From contig JAPLMG010000096.1 in assembly GCA_026387165.1 (NCBI GenBank), positions 1 to 13,226 on the forward strand: DNA of 13,226 nucleotides, written 5' to 3'. The DNA comes from Candidatus Omnitrophota bacterium (GTDB lineage Bacteria; Omnitrophota; Gorgyraeia; 2-01-FULL-45-10). This document shows positions 7,412 through 13,226 of the stretch, piece after piece. The notes beneath the pieces were generated by a model that saw nothing but the letters and a program-made list of their open reading frames with translations, was not told the DNA's origin and did no database searches. Numbering within the stretch: the stretch's first letter is position 1; the number at the start of each line of letters is the position of its first letter. A program made the position numbers and the translations under genes.

Positions 7412-8573
7412 CAAAAAGAGGCCCCGCCGATAATATTCTTATGAAAACGTTTTCCAGTTTCTTGCCAAAGGCGTCAAGATTAAATTCGCTCTCAACCCTT
7501 CTCTTGCCATTCTCGCCCATCTTCTTTGCAAGCTCTCTGTCAGACAAAAGCCGTATTATCGCGGAGGCTATCGCCCCCTCATCCATGGGATCGACGAGTA
7601 TCCCCGTAACTCCGTCTAAGACCGCGTCGGGGATCCCGCCGGATCTTCCGCCTATGACGGGCTTGGCGCACAGGCCCGCTTCGAGGAAGACAATGCCAAA
7701 ACCCTCAACCAGGCCCTGGCCGGAGATCTCTTTGCTTGCCAGCACAAATATATCGCAGGAATGATAATATGCGGCCAGTTCGCTATCTTTCACGCCGGAG
7801 AGAAAGACCGCTTTATCTTCAAGTCCCAACGCGAGCGCCAGATCCTCGAGCGCCTTCTCTTCAGGGCCTTCGCCAATGATCAGATAAACCGTATCGGGAT
7901 AGATTCTGACCACTTCAGGCATCGCCCTGATAACCGTTTCATGATTTTTGCACCCGACAAGACGTCCAACGGTGAGAATCACTTTTACGCCTTCGCATAC
8001 TTTCGGTTTCCGGGGGATATCCGGCGCGAATCTCCCGGGATCCGCGGCGGGGTGGATCACCAGCGCTTTCGCGCGGGGCTCAATCTTTTCCACAAGCGTC
8101 TTCGTAAAACCGCTGTTCGCCGCCACGACCGACGCATTCTTTAAAACAAGCTTCATGAGCCGCAGCGCTTTGGGGCTGGTTCGCGGCGCGTAGACATCAA
8201 GGCCGTGGGCGAAAACTACGTACGGCACACCGGTGATCTTCTTTATAAGAAAAGCGGCAACGCCCGCGATCGACCATGTATTGACGATGATAAGCCCTAC
8301 CCCGCCTGAGAGGCAATGGCGCAGTCCGCGGAAAAAGAAAGCGAAGACGCTCTTGAGATAATTATCAAAGATGCGCGTGTCAGCAACGCCCTTCAGCCTG
8401 TAGACGGTGATGCCTTCACCATCATCACGCTCACTCACCCCCGCGCTTCCGGGCGCTATCACGGTATAGTCCGCTCCCATCCTGCGAAGGGCGATGCCGA
8501 TATCATGGCTGTGCCTGGCCATCCCGCCGCCCATCGGCGGAAAATCTATCGTGAGGAACAGAATCTTCTTCAT
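7404..8573 (-). CDS. Glycosyltransferase family 4 (canonical EX7E)
   Basis: This is a 389-residue retaining GT-B enzyme. The N-terminal domain starts KKILFLTIDFPPMGGGMARH, with the glycine-rich GGGMARH loop and a VFAHGLDVY strand (120-128). The C-terminal donor domain has LTVGRLVGCKNHE (200-212), IIGEGPEE (232-239), and the EX7E motif EGFGIVFLE (E290 and E298) followed by KPVIGGRSGGIPD. These features are diagnostic of GT4, and the GGxPD/AV ending is usual for that group. A longer frame would start at 8621, but I chose ATG 8573. The protein then begins exactly at the conserved first strand, the start overlaps the upstream stop as ATGA (8570-8573), and a GAAAGAG ribosome binding site precedes it. 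The nucleotide-sugar donor cannot be deduced. It likely acts in the cytoplasm on a growing lipid-linked oligosaccharide. Confidence 0.9.
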   Translation of the reverse strand: MKKILFLTIDFPPMGGGMARHSHDIGIALRRMGADYTVIAPGSAGVSERDDGEGITVYRLKGVADTRIFDNYLKSVFAFFFRGLRHCLSGGVGLIIVNTWSIAGVAAFLIKKITGVPYVVFAHGLDVYAPRTSPKALRLMKLVLKNASVVAANSGFTKTLVEKIEPRAKALVIHPAADPGRFAPDIPRKPKVCEGVKVILTVGRLVGCKNHETVIRAMPEVVRIYPDTVYLIIGEGPEEKALEDLALALGLEDKAVFLSGVKDSELAAYYHSCDIFVLASKEISGQGLVEGFGIVFLEAGLCAKPVIGGRSGGIPDAVLDGVTGILVDPMDEGAIASAIIRLLSDRELAKKMGENGKRRVESEFNLDAFGKKLENVFIRILSAGPLFDD

Positions 8574-9319
8574 CTCTTTCTGCAGACTAATATCTTCATC
8601 AGGGAACTCCCGATCGGACAATAGGCAAGATCAAAAATATAACTAAACCACGCAAACGATTCTATCGCCCTTCCAAGCGCCTTTCTGACCAATTCGTTTT
8701 TAACGGCCGGGCTGACTCCCCTGCCCATCAGACGGAATGCGGGAATGAGGCCGACGATATCTATGCCTGCCCTGCCCAGCGCCGCGGTGTATGTCTCGAG
8801 ATCACGGTACCGCACGTGTTCGCTGATACTCTTCCGGGGGTCGAGCGCGTCGGTCAGCAGTATCCATCCTCCCTGCTTGCACCGCTTGCCGATATTTCCA
8901 ATCGCCCTCTCAAACGCATTGTCATCGACGATATGATAAAGGACGTCAAAGGCATTGACGATATCAAAGGCCTCTTTCAAGTCGATATCCGGAGAGCTGA
9001 TATCGGCCCTTACGAATGCGCATGACGGAAACTTTGCGCTTAATGCCCTCACGCTTATATCGGTAATGTCGATGCCGGTAACAATAGCTCTTCTCCGCGT
9101 GTAATAACCAACGAAAAAGCCTGTCCCGCAGCCGACATCCAGAACGCTTCGCCCCTCGGCGTTTATCCCATAACGCTCGAGCGCTGCCTTGAGCGAGCGT
9201 TCCTTCAGCTTATACAGGTACCGGTTGTATTGCTCGCTAAAACCCTGGTGTCCTGCCGCGGAAAGCGAAAAACGCGCGCCAAATCTCCGCTCCCAATACT
9301 CTTCTGCCTTATAGGCCAT
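8570..9319 (-). CDS. Class I SAM-dependent methyltransferase
   Basis: The 249-residue protein has SAM-binding motif I VLDVGCGTGFF (59-69), an acidic strand-2 end GIDITD (82-87), RADISSPD (104-111) and the post-motif strand VNAFDVLYHI (121-130). GWILLTDALDP (151-161) forms the fifth strand region. These are the landmarks of the methyltransferase 11/25 type. An N-terminal YKAEEYWERRF segment is often seen in sugar or small-molecule methyltransferases of polysaccharide clusters. The ATG at 9319 is preceded by a GGTGA ribosome binding site. It lies three bases after the stop of the truncated methyltransferase gene. Its own stop overlaps the GT4 start. The target could be a sugar hydroxyl (O-methylation) or another position; sequence alone does not decide. 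Confidence 0.87.
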   Translation of the reverse strand: MAYKAEEYWERRFGARFSLSAAGHQGFSEQYNRYLYKLKERSLKAALERYGINAEGRSVLDVGCGTGFFVGYYTRRRAIVTGIDITDISVRALSAKFPSCAFVRADISSPDIDLKEAFDIVNAFDVLYHIVDDNAFERAIGNIGKRCKQGGWILLTDALDPRKSISEHVRYRDLETYTAALGRAGIDIVGLIPAFRLMGRGVSPAVKNELVRKALGRAIESFAWFSYIFDLAYCPIGSSLMKILVCRKR

Positions 9320-9322
9320 TAT

Positions 9323-9670
9323 TCACCATCCGCCATTATTTAAAAGCGATAAGCGTAAGCATTGAACAGTACGCGCCGCGCATCCATACATTTCATATAT
9401 ATTCCGCGAGCGTTCCAGGGCCTTCTCATTGAAATCTATCAACGTGACGGACACGCCCATAAGGCCGAACGTAAGCGCCATCGTACCGCTCCCGGATCCG
9501 ACTTCAGCTACCTTCAGCGCGCTCACAGCGATGCCTCTTTTCTCAAAAATCCTCACGACCTCCCGCCACCCGCGCTGCGATACCGCGGCTTTTATTCTCA
9601 AGCCCATTCCTTCCTTCGTCATATCCCCGCCTACTGGGTTCCAGATCTCTTTTCGAGTCTTCTCGTCCAT
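9323..9670 (-). pseudogene. Truncated class I methyltransferase (N-terminal half only)
   Basis: Residues 54-66 read VAEVGSGSGTMAL, a good SAM-binding motif I. VTLIDFNEKAL (75-85) supplies the acidic end of strand 2. A helix follows (RSRNIYEMYG), but the frame then ends after 115 residues, whereas intact relatives are usually about 200-260. The fourth and fifth strands and the substrate-binding half are missing. The final LRLSLLNNGGW looks unrelated to the fold. In another frame, the bases just before the end read MLTLIAFK and then TAA (9336-9338), which resembles a normal methyltransferase C-terminus. This suggests an internal deletion that joined the two ends out of frame. ATG 9670 is preferred over GTG 9673. 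The upstream gene stop is 54 bases away. It could instead be a short functional SAM-binding protein, but decay is more likely. Confidence 0.6.
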
Positions 9671-9724
9671 CACTACATTCCTTTGCGTATCACGGAAACT
9701 TACGCCGGGCGATGATGGTTCTTC

Positions 9725-10648
9725 TCATCGTTCGATGTTGTAGCTCGGCTTGAATTTGGAATAAAGGTATTCCGGAGAGTAATTCTTCGGCTCTCCGGCC
9801 TTCTTCGCGACCACATAGATCTGGTCCGCCTTCTTCTTCCTTAAAAAAGGTACCGGCATATTCACCAGCATAAGCGACGCGGCAAGAATAAGGTCCTGTA
9901 TTAAACTTACCGGCGTCAACTTATATTTGCTCATGAATGTTATCTTCTCCGTCTTGGAGTCATTGCATATGGATTCGACTACACGGAAATTATTCCCCTC
10001 GAGAAGCCCCTCTACCTCGTTCTGTGTCCATAATTTGTTGTGCCTTCCGTAGACCCCGTACCTCGAATACTGCTCCCAGGCGCCAAAGACGGCAAGCTTG
10101 TATAAATTGTGCCAATAGAGGCCGTTTGGCGTCGTAAGGATCAACAGGCCGTCGTCCTTCAGGACCCTGCTGATCTCGCATACCATATACGCGGGAAACT
10201 GGATAAGGTGTTCCAGCACTTCCGCGCATATGACCAGATCAAACGACTTATCTTCAAACGGAAGAGGGTCTTTCTCGGCATTCAGTTCCCAATAATTAAA
10301 ATCGAATTGCCTGGCTCCCGAGTCGATCTTCACGGTCTTCTTCGCGATGGCGCAAGGTTCTCCCGGCCATATGGTCTTCGGCGCAACCGTCCCGATGATC
10401 TCATCGTCGCTCAATTCCAAAAGAGCGGCCGTGATAAAGAAAGGCAGGGACCCGATCTCCAATATCTTCCCTTTCTCTTTGCGATACCATTTTCTGATAA
10501 GGTTAAGGGTAAAAAGAAACCTTTGGAATGAACCCTCGGAATACTCTTTGAGATTGAGGAGATAATCGCGGGGCTCCTCCCTGCAAGAATCTATGCGGCC
10601 CTTTAAAATGGCTGACAGCTCTTCCCAGGAAAATTGTTTCAACCCCAT
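9725..10648 (-). CDS. Class I SAM-dependent methyltransferase (methyltransferase 11-like)
   Basis: The 307-residue protein has a rather variant motif I, ILEIGSLPFF (62-71), preceded by about 60 residues of helical N-terminus. The methyltransferase core follows with NAEKDPLPFEDKSFDLVICAEVLEHL (the D of FDLVIC at 137, EHL at 146-148). An SRVLKDDGLLILTTPN strand (160-175) is typical of the methyltransferase 11 fold. A GRHNKLWTQNEVEGLL helix comes after it. A moderately hydrophobic patch occurs at about 247-267, and the C-terminus ends KNYSPEYLYSKFKPSYNIER. Its length exceeds a minimal methyltransferase by about 60-80 residues. The ATG at 10648 follows an AGGTAGG stretch and is seven bases after the GT4 stop. 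The gene is followed by the truncated methyltransferase. Function is probably methylation of a glycan or lipid component, inferred from context. Confidence 0.85.
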   Translation of the reverse strand: MGLKQFSWEELSAILKGRIDSCREEPRDYLLNLKEYSEGSFQRFLFTLNLIRKWYRKEKGKILEIGSLPFFITAALLELSDDEIIGTVAPKTIWPGEPCAIAKKTVKIDSGARQFDFNYWELNAEKDPLPFEDKSFDLVICAEVLEHLIQFPAYMVCEISRVLKDDGLLILTTPNGLYWHNLYKLAVFGAWEQYSRYGVYGRHNKLWTQNEVEGLLEGNNFRVVESICNDSKTEKITFMSKYKLTPVSLIQDLILAASLMLVNMPVPFLRKKKADQIYVVAKKAGEPKNYSPEYLYSKFKPSYNIER

Positions 10649-10655
10649 TATCTGC

Positions 10656-11798
10656 CTACCTTTCTACGGCCTCTTTGTATAATTCAATCGTCCTCTTCGC
10701 CGTTTTAGAATAACTATACTCATCGCTGTATCTGCGTGCCATATCCGAAAGCATCATAAGGCGGCCGCTATCAGCTAAAAGCGTCTTTATTTTTCGCAAC
10801 AGGTCGGCTTCGTCTCCTCCTTTGAAGAGTTCTAAACACGGGATCCGCCCGTTTATTTCATTATGCGCGGCTATATCCGAAGCGATGATCGGTTTGTGGT
10901 AACCGATAGACAGGCTGAGGGCCCCCGAGGCCGCTGTAGAGGAGAATGGCGCCAGACATATATCTGTCGCCGCCATAATGTCGGGAATATCCCTTTCTCC
11001 AAGATATCCTGTGATCCTTACCCGGGACCGCAGGGACCTTGCCGAAATTATCTTCTCAACCGTTTTATAATATTCAATCTCACCGGTATTTTCCGTCATC
11101 CTTCCGCCGGCGATCATAAGCACAACGTCTTCCGGAAGCGAGGCAAGTATATCCAAAACCTTCTCATACCCTTTTCTCTTATTGATGAAACCGGGAATGG
11201 TAAGCACTCTTTTCCCTTCAAGGCCAAGCCTCTTCTTCGCCCCGGGCCGGGAGACGCCTCTGTCGCTGTCGCTGATCTGGGGAATGCCATGAGGCACAAG
11301 CACTACCTTATCCGGTCTTTCCGTCAATGCCCGTATAGCCTTCGCGTGTTCTTCGGTATGAACTATGACCCTCCCGGCGCGCGCGTAGATCCTCTCATGA
11401 AGCGATACCGACCATGGGTTCAAGGCCGGCAGTAAGGCATTGTACGCCAACTTGCTGGCACGGCTGCTGAACTCCGCCGAAAGCCGCCGGAACCCTACGC
11501 GCACCTCATGCACCGTCATGACGAGCGGTATACTGACGCGCCCGGCAAAGTAAAGAAATCTGTTTTTATAAGGCAGCTCCCCGTTGAAGTATAGATAATT
11601 AAACTGTACATGGCAGATATCCGCCCCGGCGGCCTTGAGCGCGGCCTGGGCGTAATATCGGCGGCCGCCTATGTAATGGCCCAGCGGCACGATCCGGGCA
11701 TCGACGCCGCTTGAGCGTATCCCGTCTACAAGATATCGGGAATAATCGGCTATCCCGTCTCTCTCTATTCCCCACCCGGCGCACATCGAAACTATCAT
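10656..11798 (-). CDS. Glycosyltransferase family 4-like, variant without EX7E
   Basis: This is a 380-residue GT-B protein. The N-terminal domain begins IVSMCAGWGIERDGIADYS (2-20) and has a DICHVQFNYLYF strand (60-71) and an MTVHE strand (94-98). The donor domain contains VPHGIP (168-173), GFINKRKGYE (203-212) and PFSSTAASGAL (284-294), then KPIIASDIAAHNEI (302-315). The usual pair of glutamates spaced by seven residues is absent. By eye alignment the positions hold T288 and L296, and only the ASGAL and KPIIAS parts match. Several GT4 branches tolerate such changes, so activity is still possible. The start is ATG 11798, two bases after the preceding stop (TAG 11801-11803). The next gene lies seven bases on. 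It is probably a sugar transferase of the same glycan pathway. Confidence 0.85.
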   Translation of the reverse strand: MIVSMCAGWGIERDGIADYSRYLVDGIRSSGVDARIVPLGHYIGGRRYYAQAALKAAGADICHVQFNYLYFNGELPYKNRFLYFAGRVSIPLVMTVHEVRVGFRRLSAEFSSRASKLAYNALLPALNPWSVSLHERIYARAGRVIVHTEEHAKAIRALTERPDKVVLVPHGIPQISDSDRGVSRPGAKKRLGLEGKRVLTIPGFINKRKGYEKVLDILASLPEDVVLMIAGGRMTENTGEIEYYKTVEKIISARSLRSRVRITGYLGERDIPDIMAATDICLAPFSSTAASGALSLSIGYHKPIIASDIAAHNEINGRIPCLELFKGGDEADLLRKIKTLLADSGRLMMLSDMARRYSDEYSYSKTAKRTIELYKEAVER

Positions 11799-11800
11799 CT

Positions 11801-12373
11801 CTATTTTACAATCTCCAGTTCGAGATATATGCCCTTGCCCCTTATGACATAGCAGAGGACCTCCTCGTAAAAGGCTATATGCCTGTTCGCAAATCCTTCC
11901 AGAAAGCCGAACAATCTATGAAGGCTCAACCTTCTCTCCAGCAGTTTAAAACGGCATTTGGAATAAAAACCGTATTCTTTGAAGAGGCTTGTCCCTTCTA
12001 TAAAATAGTCGAAGGACCGCGCGCTTAAGTAATGAAGATGCGTCGGATCGATATAGGAACCGGCATCACTGAAATGAGAGGTTGAGATAAAGATCAGGGC
12101 GCCCGGCTTGCAGATCCTGTAGAGCTCCTTCATAACGCCTACTATATCTTTAAGATGCTCGATCGCGTTTATGCAGATGACGGTACCGAACTCATTATCT
12201 TCGAATGGATACGGAAAGTGATCGAGATCGCGGCATATATCGGCATTCGACGCGCCATTCCTGTCTATCCCCACGGCCCCCTCGTATTTATTTGTGCCGC
12301 AGCATAGATGGAGAGCCCTTGTCGTCTTCGCCCTCTCCTTCATCCTCGGGATCTCTTCCGTCCACTGTTTCAC
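11801..12373 (-). CDS. Small class I SAM-dependent methyltransferase
   Basis: This short 190-residue methyltransferase has motif I in LHLCCGTNKYEGAVGID (21-37), an acidic DLDHFPYPFEDNEF segment (49-62) and ICINAIEHLKD (66-76). STSHFSDAGSYIDPTHLHY (97-115) follows. The HFS...DPTH block is characteristic of a compact subgroup often present in glycan clusters, where the target is usually undetermined. The start is GTG at 12373, chosen because an excellent AAGGAG sits five bases upstream and because GTGA overlaps the upstream stop (12370-12373). The end of the gene is two bases before the GT4 start. The C-terminal EVLCYVIRGKGIYLELEIVK completes the fold, so the protein appears intact despite its small size. 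Confidence 0.85.
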   Translation of the reverse strand: MKQWTEEIPRMKERAKTTRALHLCCGTNKYEGAVGIDRNGASNADICRDLDHFPYPFEDNEFGTVICINAIEHLKDIVGVMKELYRICKPGALIFISTSHFSDAGSYIDPTHLHYLSARSFDYFIEGTSLFKEYGFYSKCRFKLLERRLSLHRLFGFLEGFANRHIAFYEEVLCYVIRGKGIYLELEIVK

Positions 12374-13089
12374 AGTATCTCCTTTTTTTGAAGAACAAAA
12401 AATATGAAGGCGTATCTTTTGCCTTTGAGTTCTATGGCAGGGTTCTTATATGTAAAATCTATAGGTTCCGTGAGCGTGAAGCCGGACTTTCCCGCGAGGC
12501 GGATCATCTCTTCGATCTCGCTGCGATCGAATATGTTCCATTTTAAACCGAATAACCCGGCCCCTCCGGTATCGACTTTATCGGGCCAGTAATCGGCGGA
12601 GGTTATCAGGTATCCGCCTTTTCGCAATAATCGGCTCATCTCTTTAAAATAATTTTCCAAACCGACGCCGTGTTCTATTACAGATAGGCTCGTTATGAAA
12701 TCGAAAGAACCCGAACGGTACCCGGTATTCTCAAGATTTTGTCTGGAGAGGCGGATAGGCGGCATCCCCAGCATAGACATCACGAGGTCGCCGAGTGAGA
12801 AATTGAACAGATACGGATATATCCTTCTGCGCCACTCTACAGGCGCGAGATCGCATCCGTAGAGTTTTCTATATCTTTTTTCATACAACAACTCGAGCAG
12901 GCGGCACTTGAACGTCCCGACATCCAGCACGGAATCATCTTTACTGCCATGCCCGGTAATAAAATCAAACGCCTTCGATTCGTCCCAGCACTTATTTATA
13001 TCGTCCGGGAACGGCAAGCCCTTCGTCTTAAGCTCATTATACGCGGCCTCGATCTCGCTCTTTTCGCGAAGGACAACGTTGGCGCCCAT
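12370..13089 (-). CDS. Class I SAM-dependent methyltransferase, variant motif I
   Basis: The 239-residue protein has a degenerate SAM-binding loop VLDVGTFKCRLL (54-65), in which the usual GxGxG is replaced by GTFKC. LYGCDLAP (77-84) marks strand 2 and FDFITSLSVIEHG (129-141) the fourth strand. LLRKGGYLITSADYWPD (154-170) follows, with the usual glycine pair before strand 5. About 50 residues of helical N-terminus precede the fold. A C-terminal motif NPAIELKGKRYAFIFFVLQKK (216-236) completes the sheet. The ATG at 13089 has a perfect AGGAGG six bases away, one of the strongest ribosome binding sites in the window. This fits a first gene of a transcript or of a coupled group. The stop overlaps the next gene's GTG. 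The substrate is unknown. Confidence 0.82.
   Translation of the reverse strand: MGANVVLREKSEIEAAYNELKTKGLPFPDDINKCWDESKAFDFITGHGSKDDSVLDVGTFKCRLLELLYEKRYRKLYGCDLAPVEWRRRIYPYLFNFSLGDLVMSMLGMPPIRLSRQNLENTGYRSGSFDFITSLSVIEHGVGLENYFKEMSRLLRKGGYLITSADYWPDKVDTGGAGLFGLKWNIFDRSEIEEMIRLAGKSGFTLTEPIDFTYKNPAIELKGKRYAFIFFVLQKKEIL
12379..12384 (-). promoter_or_regulatory. Ribosome binding site deciding a GTG start
   Basis: AAGGAG on the minus strand lies five bases before GTG 12373 and inside the last codons of the upstream gene. It supports the GTG start with a GTGA overlap over the internal ATG ten codons later. Confidence 0.75.
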
Positions 13090-13095
13090 TTATTT

Positions 13096-13101
13096 CCTCC
13101 T
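13096..13101 (-). promoter_or_regulatory. Strong ribosome binding site of the 12370-13089 gene
   Basis: The minus strand reads AGGAGG followed by six bases (AAATAA) and ATG at 13089. It is a perfect Shine-Dalgarno core within AGAGGAGG, and it fixes the start of the methyltransferase gene. Most other genes in this run have weaker sites or rely on overlaps, so this gene is probably an efficient entry point for ribosomes. Confidence 0.8.
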
Positions 13102-13164
13102 CTTATGGAACCCCACGGGCTTACACCGCGCGGCCTCTCACATACACAAAGAGCGCGTAGGCTT

Positions 13165-13226
13165 TCATTGTAAATCCCCGTCGGAAACTACGGCCACATA
13201 GACCGCTATCGTCAATGCGGGGATAA
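13165..13226 (-). CDS. Possible C-terminal end of an upstream gene (fragment)
   Basis: From the window edge, one minus-strand frame is open for 19 codons (IPALTIAVYVAVVSDGDLQ) up to a TGA at 13165-13167. The peptide is hydrophobic and its third codon positions are GC-rich, like the genes here, which is compatible with the end of an upstream protein. The other two frames look less gene-like. The fragment is far too short to identify and could be non-coding leader sequence. The same bases can also fold into a hairpin, so the two readings compete. Confidence 0.25.
   Translation of the reverse strand, partial: IPALTIAVYVAVVSDGDLQ

Larger units (their letters stand above)
13090..13226 (-). other. 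Right-edge intergenic or leader region with inverted repeats
   Basis: This 137-base stretch before the first full gene contains two dyads. An outer 7-bp perfect stem pairs 13174-13180 with 13218-13224, and encloses an inner stem (13190-13195 with 13201-13206, two G-U pairs, 5-base loop). A second possible hairpin pairs 13129-13138 with 13150-13157 around an 11-base loop. A 15-codon ORF with ATG at 13168 and TAA at 13121 lies between. No clear -35/-10 promoter was recognised. The region could be an operon leader, a structured RNA or an interspersed repeat. It cannot be named from sequence. Confidence 0.35.

Noticed and set aside
7412..7414. TTG start one codon upstream of the GT-C gene
   Set aside because: The following ATG at 7411 is the standard codon and gives an 8-base overlap. 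Nothing favours the TTG.
8571..8621. Extended N-terminus of the GT4 gene starting at 8621
   Set aside because: The extra 16 residues (SDREFPDEDISLQKE and so on) are not GT4-like and overlap the previous gene by 52 bases. The ATG at 8573 starts at the first conserved strand and forms an ATGA overlap.
13090..13226. Known riboswitch (for example cyclic-di-GMP type) in the leader
   Set aside because: The conserved GGTAGC-type core and tetraloop-receptor features were not found. The dyads are reported only as generic structure.
1..13226. CRISPR array, tRNA, rRNA, insertion sequence or prophage genes
   Set aside because: No direct-repeat array, no tRNA-like cloverleaf, no rRNA stretches and no transposase or integrase motifs were seen on either strand.

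Overview
The window is one long run of co-directional genes, all on the minus strand (transcription runs from high to low coordinates). Nothing convincing is coded on the plus strand. I see no rRNA, tRNA, transposase, integrase or CRISPR array. Gene products are glycosyltransferases, small S-adenosylmethionine (SAM) methyltransferases, cobalamin-binding radical SAM enzymes, a polytopic GT-C type membrane protein and a small DUF2304-like membrane protein. This is typical of an envelope or exopolysaccharide (O-antigen-like) biosynthesis cluster. The moderate GC content, the linked DPM-like GT2/DUF2304 pair and the BchE-like B12/radical SAM proteins resemble uncultured Gram-negative-type lineages such as Omnitrophota. 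That placement is only an impression from gene style; no marker gene is present.

Layout in transcription order. At the right edge (13090-13226) lies a short region with a possible end of an upstream gene, possible hairpins and a strong ribosome binding site. Next come two methyltransferases (12370-13089, 11801-12373), a GT4 glycosyltransferase (10656-11798), a methyltransferase (9725-10648), a truncated methyltransferase (9323-9670) and another methyltransferase (8570-9319). They are followed by a second GT4 enzyme (7404-8573), a GT-C type membrane glycosyltransferase (5855-7411), a B12/radical SAM protein fused to a methyltransferase (3753-5858) and a second B12/radical SAM protein (2365-3756). 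The run ends with a GT2 enzyme (1378-2349), a DPM-like GT2 (650-1375), a DUF2304-like membrane protein (272-637) and the N-terminus of a third GT4 enzyme running off the left edge (1-275).

Spacing is extremely tight. There are four ATGA overlaps, one GTGA overlap and one 8-base overlap, and the other gaps are 2 to 54 bases. No terminator or internal promoter is evident, so the region most likely behaves as one polycistronic, translationally coupled operon.

Working model (inference): the GT4 and GT2 enzymes assemble a glycan on a lipid carrier. The DPM-like GT2, helped by the DUF2304-like protein, makes a polyprenyl-phosphate sugar that the GT-C enzyme could transfer on the far side of the membrane. 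The methyltransferases and the two radical SAM enzymes would decorate the sugars or lipid. The most unusual parts are the tandem B12/radical SAM pair with one member fused to a methyltransferase, the density of methyltransferases, one methyltransferase that appears to have lost its second half, and a GT4 enzyme without the usual EX7E glutamates. No polymerase or flippase is present here, so the cluster probably continues beyond one or both edges.
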